DNA of 11,559 bases from an uncultured Anaerosacchariphilus sp. (GTDB taxonomy: Bacteria > Bacillota > Clostridia > Lachnospirales > Lachnospiraceae): positions 1 through 11,559 of the forward strand of contig CAKROP010000037.1 in NCBI GenBank assembly GCA_934373375.1, read 5' to 3'. The translations under genes and the position numbers were made by a program. The notes beneath the pieces are model-generated. The model did no database searches and was not told where the DNA came from. It saw only the letters and a program-made list of their open reading frames with translations. This document shows positions 6,016 through 11,559 of the stretch, piece after piece; position 1 is the stretch's first letter, and every line of letters starts with the position of its first letter.

Positions 6016-8802
6016 ATGAAGAAAGAATTGGACAAAGAGCTGTATCCGGATTATGTCTATCCGGAATTTACCCCGGATCCGGACGAGACGTTCCGGGAGC
6101 CCATTGCGAAGCTGGGAAAGAAGATTACCGACCGGATTCCGCAGAAGCTGGGTCTTAAGAAGATTACCCGAAACGATCCGGAATACTGGGGACTGGCCGG
6201 GGTCCTGACCGATGAAGAGGCAGAGCTGGCCCTGAAGCTGGGCGTAAGAAAGCCCAAGACGCTGGCGCAGATCGTGAAGCTTTCCGGTATGGAGGAGAAG
6301 GCCTGTGAAGCCATGCTGGAGGAGATGTCCCGAAAAGGCCTTCTGGAATACAACTGGGAAAATGAGAAACACGAAAAACAGTATGTGCTTCCCATGTACG
6401 TGCCGGGCTGCGCGGAATTTTTCAACATGAACGCGAGCATTCTGGAATCCAATCCGGAGATGGGAACCTTCTTTGAACACATGTCCCGTCTGCCCCTGGA
6501 GAAGATTACGCCCTTCGTGCCGGAGGGCGGCGCAGGAATCGGTATGCATGTCATACCGGTGGAGAAGGCCATTGAGCTGGAAAATGAATCCGTAGATCTG
6601 GAGCATATTTCCCACTGGCTGAGCAAATACGAGGGAAAATACGCGGCAAGCCCCTGCTCCTGCCGCCGGTCCCGCCTTACCCACGGAGAGGGCTGCGCGG
6701 ACGATCCGGAGGGCTGGTGTATCGCAGTGGGCGATATGGCGGATTATGTGGTGGAAACCCAGAAGGACGGACGCTATATTACCCGAGAGGAAGCGCTGGA
6801 GATTTTAAAGGCGGCGGAGGACAACGGCTTCGTCCACCAGATCACCAACATTGACGGCGCGGACAAGATTTTTGCCATCTGCAACTGCAATGTAAATGTC
6901 TGCTACGCACTGCGCACCTCCCAGCTGTTCAATACGCCGAATATGTCCCGCTCCGCTTATGTGGCGAAGGTAGAAAAGGCCAACTGTGTAGCCTGCGGCA
7001 AATGTGTGGAGGCCTGTCCGGCAGGCGCGGTAAAGCTGGGACAGAAGCTGTGCGACAAGGAGGGCTGTCAGGTGACCTACCCCAGAATGCCGCTTCCCTC
7101 GGAACAGCCCTGGGGCGAGCATATGTGGTCCCATAATTACCGGGATCTGAACCGGATCAACTGCTATGATACCGGTACCGCTCCCTGTAAGACCGCCTGT
7201 CCGGCCCATGTCGCGGTGCAGGGCTATCTGAAGCTGGCAAAGGAAGGCCGGTATGAGGAGGCTCTGGCGCTGATCAAAAAGGACAATCCGCTTCCGGCTG
7301 TCTGCGGCCATGTCTGCAACCGCAGATGTGAGGACGCCTGTACCAGAGGAACCATCGACGAGGCGGTAGCCATCGATGAAGTAAAACGCTTCCTGGCAGA
7401 GCGGGATCTGAAGGCGGAGACAAGATACATTCCGAAAAAGACCGTTCCCTCCCTGAAGGGCGGATTTGAGGAAAAAATCGCGGTAATCGGGGCCGGTCCC
7501 GCAGGACTTTCCTGCGCGTACTATCTGGCGCTGAACGGATATAAGCCTACCGTGTTTGAGAAGAGCGAGGAGCCGGGCGGTATGCTCCGTTACGGAATTC
7601 CCTCTTATAAGCTGGAAAAGGATCTTCTGGCGGCGGAAATCGATGTGATCCGGGAGCTGGGCGCAGAGATTCGCTGCGGCGTGGAGATTGGAAAAGATAT
7701 TACCATCGAAGAGCTGAGAGAGCAGGGTTATAAAGGCTTTTATGTGGCCATCGGCTGCCAGCGGGGAAGAAAGCCGGGCATTGCCGGAGAAAACGCGAAG
7801 GGAGCTTACGCGGCGGTGGATTTCTTAAGAGAAGCCGGAGCCAGGGAGGGCTTTGCCCTGGAAGGTGACGTGGTCGTTGTGGGCGGCGGCAATGTGGCCA
7901 TCGACGCGGCGAGAATCAGCAGCCGCTGTACCGACGCGAAGATCTCCATGTTCTGTCTGGAGCAGAGAGAAGGCATGCCCGCAAGTGAGGAAGAGATCCG
8001 GGAGGCGCTGGAAGAAGGAATTCAGTTAAATTGCGGCTGGGGTCCCAGAGAAGTACTGGAAGAAAATGGAAAAGTAACAGCGGTAGTGTTCAAGAAGTGC
8101 ACCCGAGTTCTGGATGAGCAGGGCAGATTTTCACCGGAATATGACGAGGAAGAGACCGTTACGGTTCCCTGTAAGCATGTGATCTTCTCTGTGGGACAGG
8201 CCATTGACTGGGGCAATATGCTGGACAATCTGGACCTGAAGAGACGGCCCAACGGAGGAGCCCTGGCCAACAGACTGACCTATCAGACCTCAGAGCCGGA
8301 TATCTTCGTGGGAGGAGATGTGTATACCGGACCGAAGTTTGCCATTGACGCGATTGCGGCAGGCCGGGAGGGAGCAATTTCCCTGCATCGGTATGTACAC
8401 GAAAACTGTACGCTGACCATCGGAAGAAACCGCCGTGATTTTGTGGAGCTGGACAAGGAGAATATCTCCATCGACAGCTATGACACCTCCAAGCGCCAGG
8501 TTCCGGAAAAAGCGGATGAGAAAGCCCAGGCGGCGACCTTCCGGGATCTGTCCCACAGTCTGACGGAGGAACAGGTAAAGGTGGAAACCTCCCGCTGCCT
8601 GTCCTGCGGAGCCTCTGTGGTAGACCCGAATCAATGTATCGGCTGCGGAATCTGTACGACCCGGTGCGTCTTCGACGCTATCCATCTGCACAGAGAGCTT
8701 CCGGGAGCGTCGGTTATGCACGCTTCCGAGGACAAGCTGAAATACATTCTTCCGAATATGGTAAAGCAGTCGGTGAAGGTAAAATTCGCAAAGAAGAAAT
8801 AA
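6016..8802 (+). CDS. Multi-cluster Fe-S/FAD NAD(P)-linked oxidoreductase (GltD-type core)
   Basis: Predicted cytosolic electron-transfer hub of 928 residues, about twice a GltD/NfnB-type subunit. In order: (a) 1-120, a helical winged-helix-like region (DEEAELALKLG...EMSRKGLLEYN); (b) 200-300, a Cys-rich ferredoxin-associated domain, PCSCRRSR (213-220), Cys227, Cys235, ICNCNVNVC (288-296); (c) a 4Fe-4S motif CVACGKCVEACP (324-335); (d) a GltD-like N-terminal cluster domain with Cys391, 395, 430, 434, 438, 442; (e) an FAD fold, IGAGPAG (491-497) and EPGGMLRYGIP (519-529); (f) an NAD(P) fold, VVGGGNVAIDAAR (621-633), closing with VGGD (765-768); (g) a tail with CLSCG (861-865) and a second 4Fe-4S motif CIGCGICTTRC (874-884). 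It lies 32 bases after hypB and 18 before hypA. It probably relays electrons between NAD(P)H, FAD, clusters and an unknown partner. No substrate-reducing active site was recognised. I am sure of the cofactor folds, unsure of the reaction. Confidence 0.9.
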   Translation: MKKELDKELYPDYVYPEFTPDPDETFREPIAKLGKKITDRIPQKLGLKKITRNDPEYWGLAGVLTDEEAELALKLGVRKPKTLAQIVKLSGMEEKACEAMLEEMSRKGLLEYNWENEKHEKQYVLPMYVPGCAEFFNMNASILESNPEMGTFFEHMSRLPLEKITPFVPEGGAGIGMHVIPVEKAIELENESVDLEHISHWLSKYEGKYAASPCSCRRSRLTHGEGCADDPEGWCIAVGDMADYVVETQKDGRYITREEALEILKAAEDNGFVHQITNIDGADKIFAICNCNVNVCYALRTSQLFNTPNMSRSAYVAKVEKANCVACGKCVEACPAGAVKLGQKLCDKEGCQVTYPRMPLPSEQPWGEHMWSHNYRDLNRINCYDTGTAPCKTACPAHVAVQGYLKLAKEGRYEEALALIKKDNPLPAVCGHVCNRRCEDACTRGTIDEAVAIDEVKRFLAERDLKAETRYIPKKTVPSLKGGFEEKIAVIGAGPAGLSCAYYLALNGYKPTVFEKSEEPGGMLRYGIPSYKLEKDLLAAEIDVIRELGAEIRCGVEIGKDITIEELREQGYKGFYVAIGCQRGRKPGIAGENAKGAYAAVDFLREAGAREGFALEGDVVVVGGGNVAIDAARISSRCTDAKISMFCLEQREGMPASEEEIREALEEGIQLNCGWGPREVLEENGKVTAVVFKKCTRVLDEQGRFSPEYDEEETVTVPCKHVIFSVGQAIDWGNMLDNLDLKRRPNGGALANRLTYQTSEPDIFVGGDVYTGPKFAIDAIAAGREGAISLHRYVHENCTLTIGRNRRDFVELDKENISIDSYDTSKRQVPEKADEKAQAATFRDLSHSLTEEQVKVETSRCLSCGASVVDPNQCIGCGICTTRCVFDAIHLHRELPGASVMHASEDKLKYILPNMVKQSVKVKFAKKK

Positions 8803-8820
8803 GGATCGGAGAATGCAGGC

Positions 8821-9165
8821 ATGCATGAATTAGGCGTGACGTTTCACATCATGGATCAGCTGGAGAAGGTAGCGCAGGAAAATGATGTGGAAAGGGTCCG
8901 GAAGGTGGTTCTGGAGCTGGGAGAGGTCTCTACGGTGATCGAATCCTATCTCCAGAGCTGCTGGACCTGGGCGGCGAAGAAACGGCCGCTTTTTGAGAAA
9001 GCAGAACTTATTGTTGAGACACTTCCCGCAGTTACCTACTGTGAGGATTGCGGAAAAACCTATCCCACGGTGGAGCATGGGAAAACCTGCCCCTTTTGCG
9101 GCAGCGGGCAGACCTATCTTCTGCACGGAAATGAGTTCAACATTAAGGAAATAGAAGTGGAATAA
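8821..9165 (+). CDS. hypA: HypA-family nickel metallochaperone
   Basis: Small nickel chaperone of 114 residues, normal HypA length, that partners HypB. It begins MHE, where the N-terminus, His2 and Glu3 make the nickel site in characterised HypA. The conserved loop LELGEVSTVIESYLQ (31-45) follows. A structural zinc ribbon is intact: CEDC (Cys74, Cys77) and CPFC (Cys90, Cys93). The C-terminal strand FNIKEIEVE matches the family ending. ATG 8821 is fixed by the requirement for MHE, with GGAG (8808-8811) 9 bases upstream. Residues 46-60 (SCWTWAAKKRPLFEK) replace the usual FAFEVVTKGT-type helix with Trp and Lys residues, so it looks like a divergent, system-specific HypA. It is separated from hypB by the large oxidoreductase gene, an order unlike hydrogenase operons. 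Confidence 0.92.
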   Translation: MHELGVTFHIMDQLEKVAQENDVERVRKVVLELGEVSTVIESYLQSCWTWAAKKRPLFEKAELIVETLPAVTYCEDCGKTYPTVEHGKTCPFCGSGQTYLLHGNEFNIKEIEVE

Positions 9166-9198
9166 TTCACGGGCTATAAGAAAAAGGAGAGTGAGACA

Positions 9199-10236
9199 AT
9201 GTTTTTTCAGATTTATGGAGAAACCGCAGGCTGGCAGCTGCTGGGCTGGCTGCTGGTCTTTACCGGACTGGTATTGATGAACGAGGTGGCAAGACGGACC
9301 AAATGGGGCGGAATCGCGTGTTTCCTGGTTCTTCCCGCAGTGCTGACGGTGTATTTTATCGCGATCTACATCGGAGCAGCGGCGGGCGCAGAGTGGGCGC
9401 TGCAGAATGACACCTACGTACATATGAACAGCTGGTTCCATTACGCCAAGCTGTACGCGGCGACGGCGGGCTGTATCGGATTTATGGTACTGAAATACAA
9501 CTGGGGAAAACTGGGAAAAGCGCACTGGTTTAAAGCCTTCCCCTTTGTGATTGTGGCAATCAACATTCTGATCGCGGTGGCCTCTGATTTCGAATCCGCT
9601 ATCCGGGCCGGATCTCTGGCAGGCGGCTGGTGGCTGTCCTCAGAGGGCGTATGGCTGTATGGCGGCTGGTGGAATGTGCTGAATGGCCTGGCGGGTCTTT
9701 TCAATATCGTATGTATGACCGGCTGGTGGGGCATTTATTCCTCTAAAAATAAGCAGGATATGCTGTGGCCGGATATGATCTGGGTATATATTCTGGCATA
9801 CGACGTCTGGAATTTCCAGTATACCTATCTGAATCTGCCGACCCATTCCTGGTACTGCGGTCTGGCGCTGCTTCTGGCGCCCACCTTTGCGGCGGCTCTC
9901 TGGAATAAGGGCGGCTGGATCCAGAACCGTGCCAATACCCTGGCACTGTGGTGCATGTTCGCGCAGGTATTTCCGCTGTTCCAGGACGCCAGCCGTTTCA
10001 CTACGGTGACCTCCGTCTACGGCGAGGGCGGCATAGCCGCGGCAATGGGAAGCACCATGCCGGTTACCGCGAATCCTACGGCGCAGGGACTGATTTCTGT
10101 GATTGCGTTTGCAGTCAACGTATTTAGCTTCGCTTATATCTTGAAGCAGGCGAAGATACAGAAGAAGAATCCGTGGAAGGAAGAGATTTTCGTGGATACG
10201 AAGGATTATCAGGAGGCAATGGCCAGAACCAGATAA
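9199..10236 (+). CDS. Tryptophan-rich polytopic membrane protein, probably DUF5692
   Basis: Integral membrane protein of 345 residues with about eight or nine hydrophobic segments (near 11-30, 40-62, 80-98, 112-130, 160-180, 190-210, 217-234, 245-262, 297-315). I associate it from memory with the uncharacterised DUF5692 family; no function is known to me. It is rich in Trp (22 residues, 6.4%), including pairs at 144-145, 157-158 and 176-177. Membrane-proximal His75, His81 and His216, Asp and Asn residues (YDVWNFQYTYLNLP, 201-214) and Cys172 and Cys220 could bind a cofactor or substrate, but no haem, quinone or transporter signature is clear. ATG 9199 follows AAAAAGGAGAG. It is the last gene of the operon and ends before a strong hairpin. 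Its position suggests it is the membrane partner, importer or electron acceptor of the oxidoreductase. Confidence 0.85.
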   Translation: MFFQIYGETAGWQLLGWLLVFTGLVLMNEVARRTKWGGIACFLVLPAVLTVYFIAIYIGAAAGAEWALQNDTYVHMNSWFHYAKLYAATAGCIGFMVLKYNWGKLGKAHWFKAFPFVIVAINILIAVASDFESAIRAGSLAGGWWLSSEGVWLYGGWWNVLNGLAGLFNIVCMTGWWGIYSSKNKQDMLWPDMIWVYILAYDVWNFQYTYLNLPTHSWYCGLALLLAPTFAAALWNKGGWIQNRANTLALWCMFAQVFPLFQDASRFTTVTSVYGEGGIAAAMGSTMPVTANPTAQGLISVIAFAVNVFSFAYILKQAKIQKKNPWKEEIFVDTKDYQEAMARTR

Positions 10237-10254
10237 GGCTTTGGAAACGTTACA

Positions 10255-10297
10255 GGGGCGTGCCCGGGACGGAAAAATTCCGCTCCGGGCACGCCCC
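10255..10297. terminator. Strong GC-rich hairpin between converging operons
   Basis: Perfect 13-bp arms GGGGCGTGCCCGG (10255-10267) and CCGGGCACGCCCC (10285-10297) with an inner CGGAA/TTCCG stem. It lies 18 bases after the last gene of the hyp-type operon and before the converging sdpI end. The T-tract is weak (TTATT), so termination may be partial or the hairpin may mainly protect the 3' end. Confidence 0.75.
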
Positions 10298-10322
10298 TTA
10301 TTGAAGATATTGAAGAAACGAA

Positions 10323-10967
10323 TTATGAGCCGGATTGCTTCCGGTATACCAGCCAGGAATATACGTAGAGCCAGAGGGTGCCTGCAAGAATGAAGCCAAA
10401 GGCCAGCACAGTCATAAGCCTGGAGGGGAAGACGCCGGACAGGATCAGGAGAATTCCCATGATACAGAAGAGAACGCCGCCCATGGCGTGGGTTTTCTTC
10501 CAGACATATTCATTTTCCAGGGTCCAGGGCGTCTTGATTCCCATGGTGTAATTGGTGCGAAGCTGCGGCATATAGTTGCCGATGGCCAGAAAGAGAATTC
10601 CCACGGCCACGGGAACCACCTGCTCGATCCGCACCGGAAGGCCGAAGATGGCGGCGTCGGTAGCCCAGGTAAGGCAGATCAGAAACAGGGTCAAGGTGTA
10701 AATAAAAATATCATAGGCCTTCTTGTGGAGCGTGTAGCTTTTCTTTCTCGGATCGATATAGGGCAGCAGCTTCATGAAAAAGAACAGGATACAGGGCAGT
10801 GCCGCAAGAAACAGGGTCACGTATTTGTTGGAATAGCCGTTGACCGTCCCGTCAAAGCCCCAGTGGGTGGGGACAATGTCCGGCATCCCCGGCAGCAGGC
10901 AGGCGTGGGCCAGCAGAGAGACTATGGAAAGTCCGATAAAAAAACAATCCTTTTTCGTTAATTTCAT
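10323..10967 (-). CDS. sdpI: SdpI-family membrane immunity/signalling protein
   Basis: Membrane protein of 214 residues with about six helices. The N-terminal DUF1648 segment reads LPGMPDIVPTHWGFDGTVNGY (25-45). The C-terminal SdpI signature is clear: GNYMPQLRTNYTMGIKTPWTLENEYVWKKTHAMGG (130-164). In Bacillus subtilis SdpI protects against the SDP cannibalism toxin and holds the repressor SdpR at the membrane when toxin is present. Homologues in other Firmicutes mostly lack a neighbouring toxin gene, as here. ATG 10967 lies 3 bases after the stop of the upstream sdpR gene, and its ribosome binding site AAGGAGG is inside the sdpR 3' end, so the two are translationally coupled. Immunity to foreign or endogenous membrane-active peptides is the best inference. 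Confidence 0.92.
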   Translation of the reverse strand: MKLTKKDCFFIGLSIVSLLAHACLLPGMPDIVPTHWGFDGTVNGYSNKYVTLFLAALPCILFFFMKLLPYIDPRKKSYTLHKKAYDIFIYTLTLFLICLTWATDAAIFGLPVRIEQVVPVAVGILFLAIGNYMPQLRTNYTMGIKTPWTLENEYVWKKTHAMGGVLFCIMGILLILSGVFPSRLMTVLAFGFILAGTLWLYVYSWLVYRKQSGS

Positions 10968-10970
10968 TTC

Positions 10971-11237
10971 TTATTTTCCTCCTTTGGAAAAATCAAAAAA
11001 CCATTTCATAAGTTCCTGGAAAACAGTCATATTCAGGCTGTAGACGATGTTCTGGCCTCTGCGCTCGTCCAGCACCAGCCCCGAGGACTTCAGGACATTC
11101 AGATGGTGGCTGATGGAAGGCTTGGAAATATCAAAGCAGTCCGCGATCTCCCCGGCCGTCATATCCCGTTCCGTCAGAAGCTCCAGAATCCGCCGCCTGG
11201 TTGGGTCAGACAGCGCTTTGAAAGCATCATTTAACAT
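10971..11237 (-). CDS. sdpR: SdpR-like ArsR-family autorepressor
   Basis: Small winged-helix DNA-binding protein of 88 residues. The ArsR-type core is ALSDPTRRRILELLTERDMTAGEIADCFDISKPSISHHLNVLKSSGLV, with the recognition helix near residues 38-50 and a wing DERRGQNIVYSLN. There are no Cys pairs or CxC sensor motif of the metal-responsive ArsR/SmtB branch (Cys34 is alone), which agrees with an SdpR-type repressor controlled by a membrane partner. ATG 11237 follows AAAGGAGGC. It is the first gene of the sdpR-sdpI operon, and a large palindrome sits directly downstream of its promoter, so negative autoregulation is likely. Confidence 0.9.
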   Translation of the reverse strand: MLNDAFKALSDPTRRRILELLTERDMTAGEIADCFDISKPSISHHLNVLKSSGLVLDERRGQNIVYSLNMTVFQELMKWFFDFSKGGK

Positions 11238-11266
11238 AGTGCCTCCTTTCCTGATATTCAGAAACT

Positions 11267-11300
11267 GACATTTAGATAATTAGATGAATATCTAAATGTC
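11267..11300. promoter_or_regulatory. Palindromic operator for the SdpR-like repressor
   Basis: Perfect 12-base arms GACATTTAGATA (11267-11278) and TATCTAAATGTC (11289-11300) around a 10-base spacer. A further TTAGAT copy (11280-11285) lies in the spacer, and TCTAAA (11299-11304) overlaps the right end. It begins right after the -10 box of the sdpR promoter, so a bound repressor would block initiation. Arms of this kind fit an ArsR dimer or pair of dimers. Confidence 0.85.
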
Positions 11301-11307
11301 TAAACAT

Positions 11308-11336
11308 AAAATAGCACACAGGAAAAGAAATGTCAA
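11308..11336 (-). promoter_or_regulatory. Sigma-A-type promoter for sdpR-sdpI
   Basis: Minus-strand TTGACA (11336-11331), a perfect -35, then 17 bases and TATTTT (11313-11308). Transcription should start near 11301, at the edge of the palindromic operator. Confidence 0.85.
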
Positions 11337-11453
11337 TAAAATTTACAGATGATAAATTTTACATAAAAGCGGCAGAAGCTGGACACATTGAGAACAGGAA
11401 AATGTAGATTTTTCATTCTGGATGTGGTAGAGTAAAGCAGTAAGAAAAATAAG

Positions 11454-11483
11454 ACGCGCCGGGCCGGGAGATCCCGGCAGCGT
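11454..11483 (+). other. GC-rich hairpin in the thioredoxin gene leader
   Basis: GCCGGGA (11463-11469) and TCCCGGC (11472-11478) form a perfect inverted repeat, extended by ACGC (11454-11457) with GCGT (11480-11483). It ends 8 bases before the ribosome binding site AAGGAGG (11492-11498). It may stabilise the mRNA, be a regulator site, or be a remnant attenuator. No clear promoter was found between 11341 and 11453; TTGAGA at 11388-11393 with TTTCAT 17 bases later is a weak candidate. Confidence 0.5.
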
Positions 11484-11506
11484 GCTCATATAAGGAGGTT
11501 ATCATG

Positions 11507-11559
11507 ATGGCAGTTATAGAGATTACAGAGGCGAATTTTGAAACAGAGGTGCTGAAGTC
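11507..11559 (+). CDS. trxA: Thioredoxin, N-terminal fragment (3' end outside window)
   Basis: Only the first 17 complete codons are present: MAVIEITEANFETEVLK, the typical beta1-alpha1 start of bacterial thioredoxin (xVxxITxxNFxxEVLxS). The active-site CGPC would lie beyond the window. Two ATGs in a row occur, 11504 and 11507. AAGGAGG (11492-11498) is 8 bases from the second and 5 from the first, so 11507 is preferred. Thioredoxin reduces protein disulfides in the cytosol and in such genomes is often followed by trxB, which cannot be checked here. The gene is transcribed divergently from sdpR. The call rests on a short stretch. Confidence 0.75.
   Translation, partial: MAVIEITEANFETEVLK

Noticed and set aside
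5878..6684. A 268-codon minus-strand open frame opposite hypB and the oxidoreductase
   Set aside because: No family motif and no start signal; GC-rich codon bias of the sense genes explains the long antisense frame.
6016..8802. Glutamate synthase small subunit (GltD) or NfnB
   Set aside because: Only the middle 400 residues match that core; the protein is twice as long, has additional clusters at both ends, and no gltB or nfnA partner is adjacent.
5306..9165. Evidence for a [NiFe]-hydrogenase locus
   Set aside because: HypA and HypB alone do not show this; no large or small subunit with CxxC nickel ligands and no hypC, D, E or F is present in the window.
10243..10248. Another GGAAAC element after the last operon gene
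   Set aside because: A single 6-base match without an inverted partner; expected by chance.

Overview
The window looks like chromosome of a gut-type Firmicute, most likely a Lachnospiraceae member (Blautia/Clostridium-like). The basis is moderate GC content, strong AGGAGG-type ribosome binding sites, a Spy0128-type pilus locus with a class B sortase, a THF riboswitch on folT, and oxygen-sensitive Fe-S flavoenzyme genes. This placement is inference; there is no rRNA marker.

Layout from left to right. (1) At 2-1666 (+) is the end of a sortase-dependent pilus operon: the C-terminus of one pilin, a class B sortase and a small Spy0128-like pilin, closed by a bidirectional terminator. (2) At 1750-2607 (-) is folT, the substrate-binding subunit of a folate ECF transporter, with a promoter, a THF riboswitch aptamer and a terminator-like hairpin in its leader. 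(3) At 2702-3621 (+) is an ArsP_2-type metal permease behind a structured leader of unrecognised class. (4) At 3752-4573 (+) is a CPBP/CAAX membrane protease. (5) At 4650-10297 (+) is a five-gene operon: a TetR regulator, HypB, a 928-residue multi-cluster Fe-S/FAD/NAD(P) oxidoreductase, HypA, and a tryptophan-rich polytopic membrane protein (probably DUF5692). It has a clear promoter, a cluster of five GGAAAC/GTTTCC operator elements and a strong distal hairpin. (6) At 10323-11336 (-) is an sdpR-sdpI pair with a promoter and a large palindromic operator. (7) At 11454-11559 (+) is a leader hairpin and the first codons of a thioredoxin gene.

The TetR-HypB-oxidoreductase-HypA-membrane protein operon is the most interesting part. 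Two nickel-insertion chaperones are co-expressed with a redox hub and an uncharacterised membrane protein, yet no hydrogenase or urease structural gene is in the window. A plausible reading is a ligand-induced, membrane-associated redox system that needs a metal centre matured by its own HypA/HypB. The substrate and the metalloprotein client cannot be told from the sequence.

The other blocks are recognisable, self-contained modules. Several carry clear regulatory DNA: the folT riboswitch, the TetR operator array and the SdpR palindrome.
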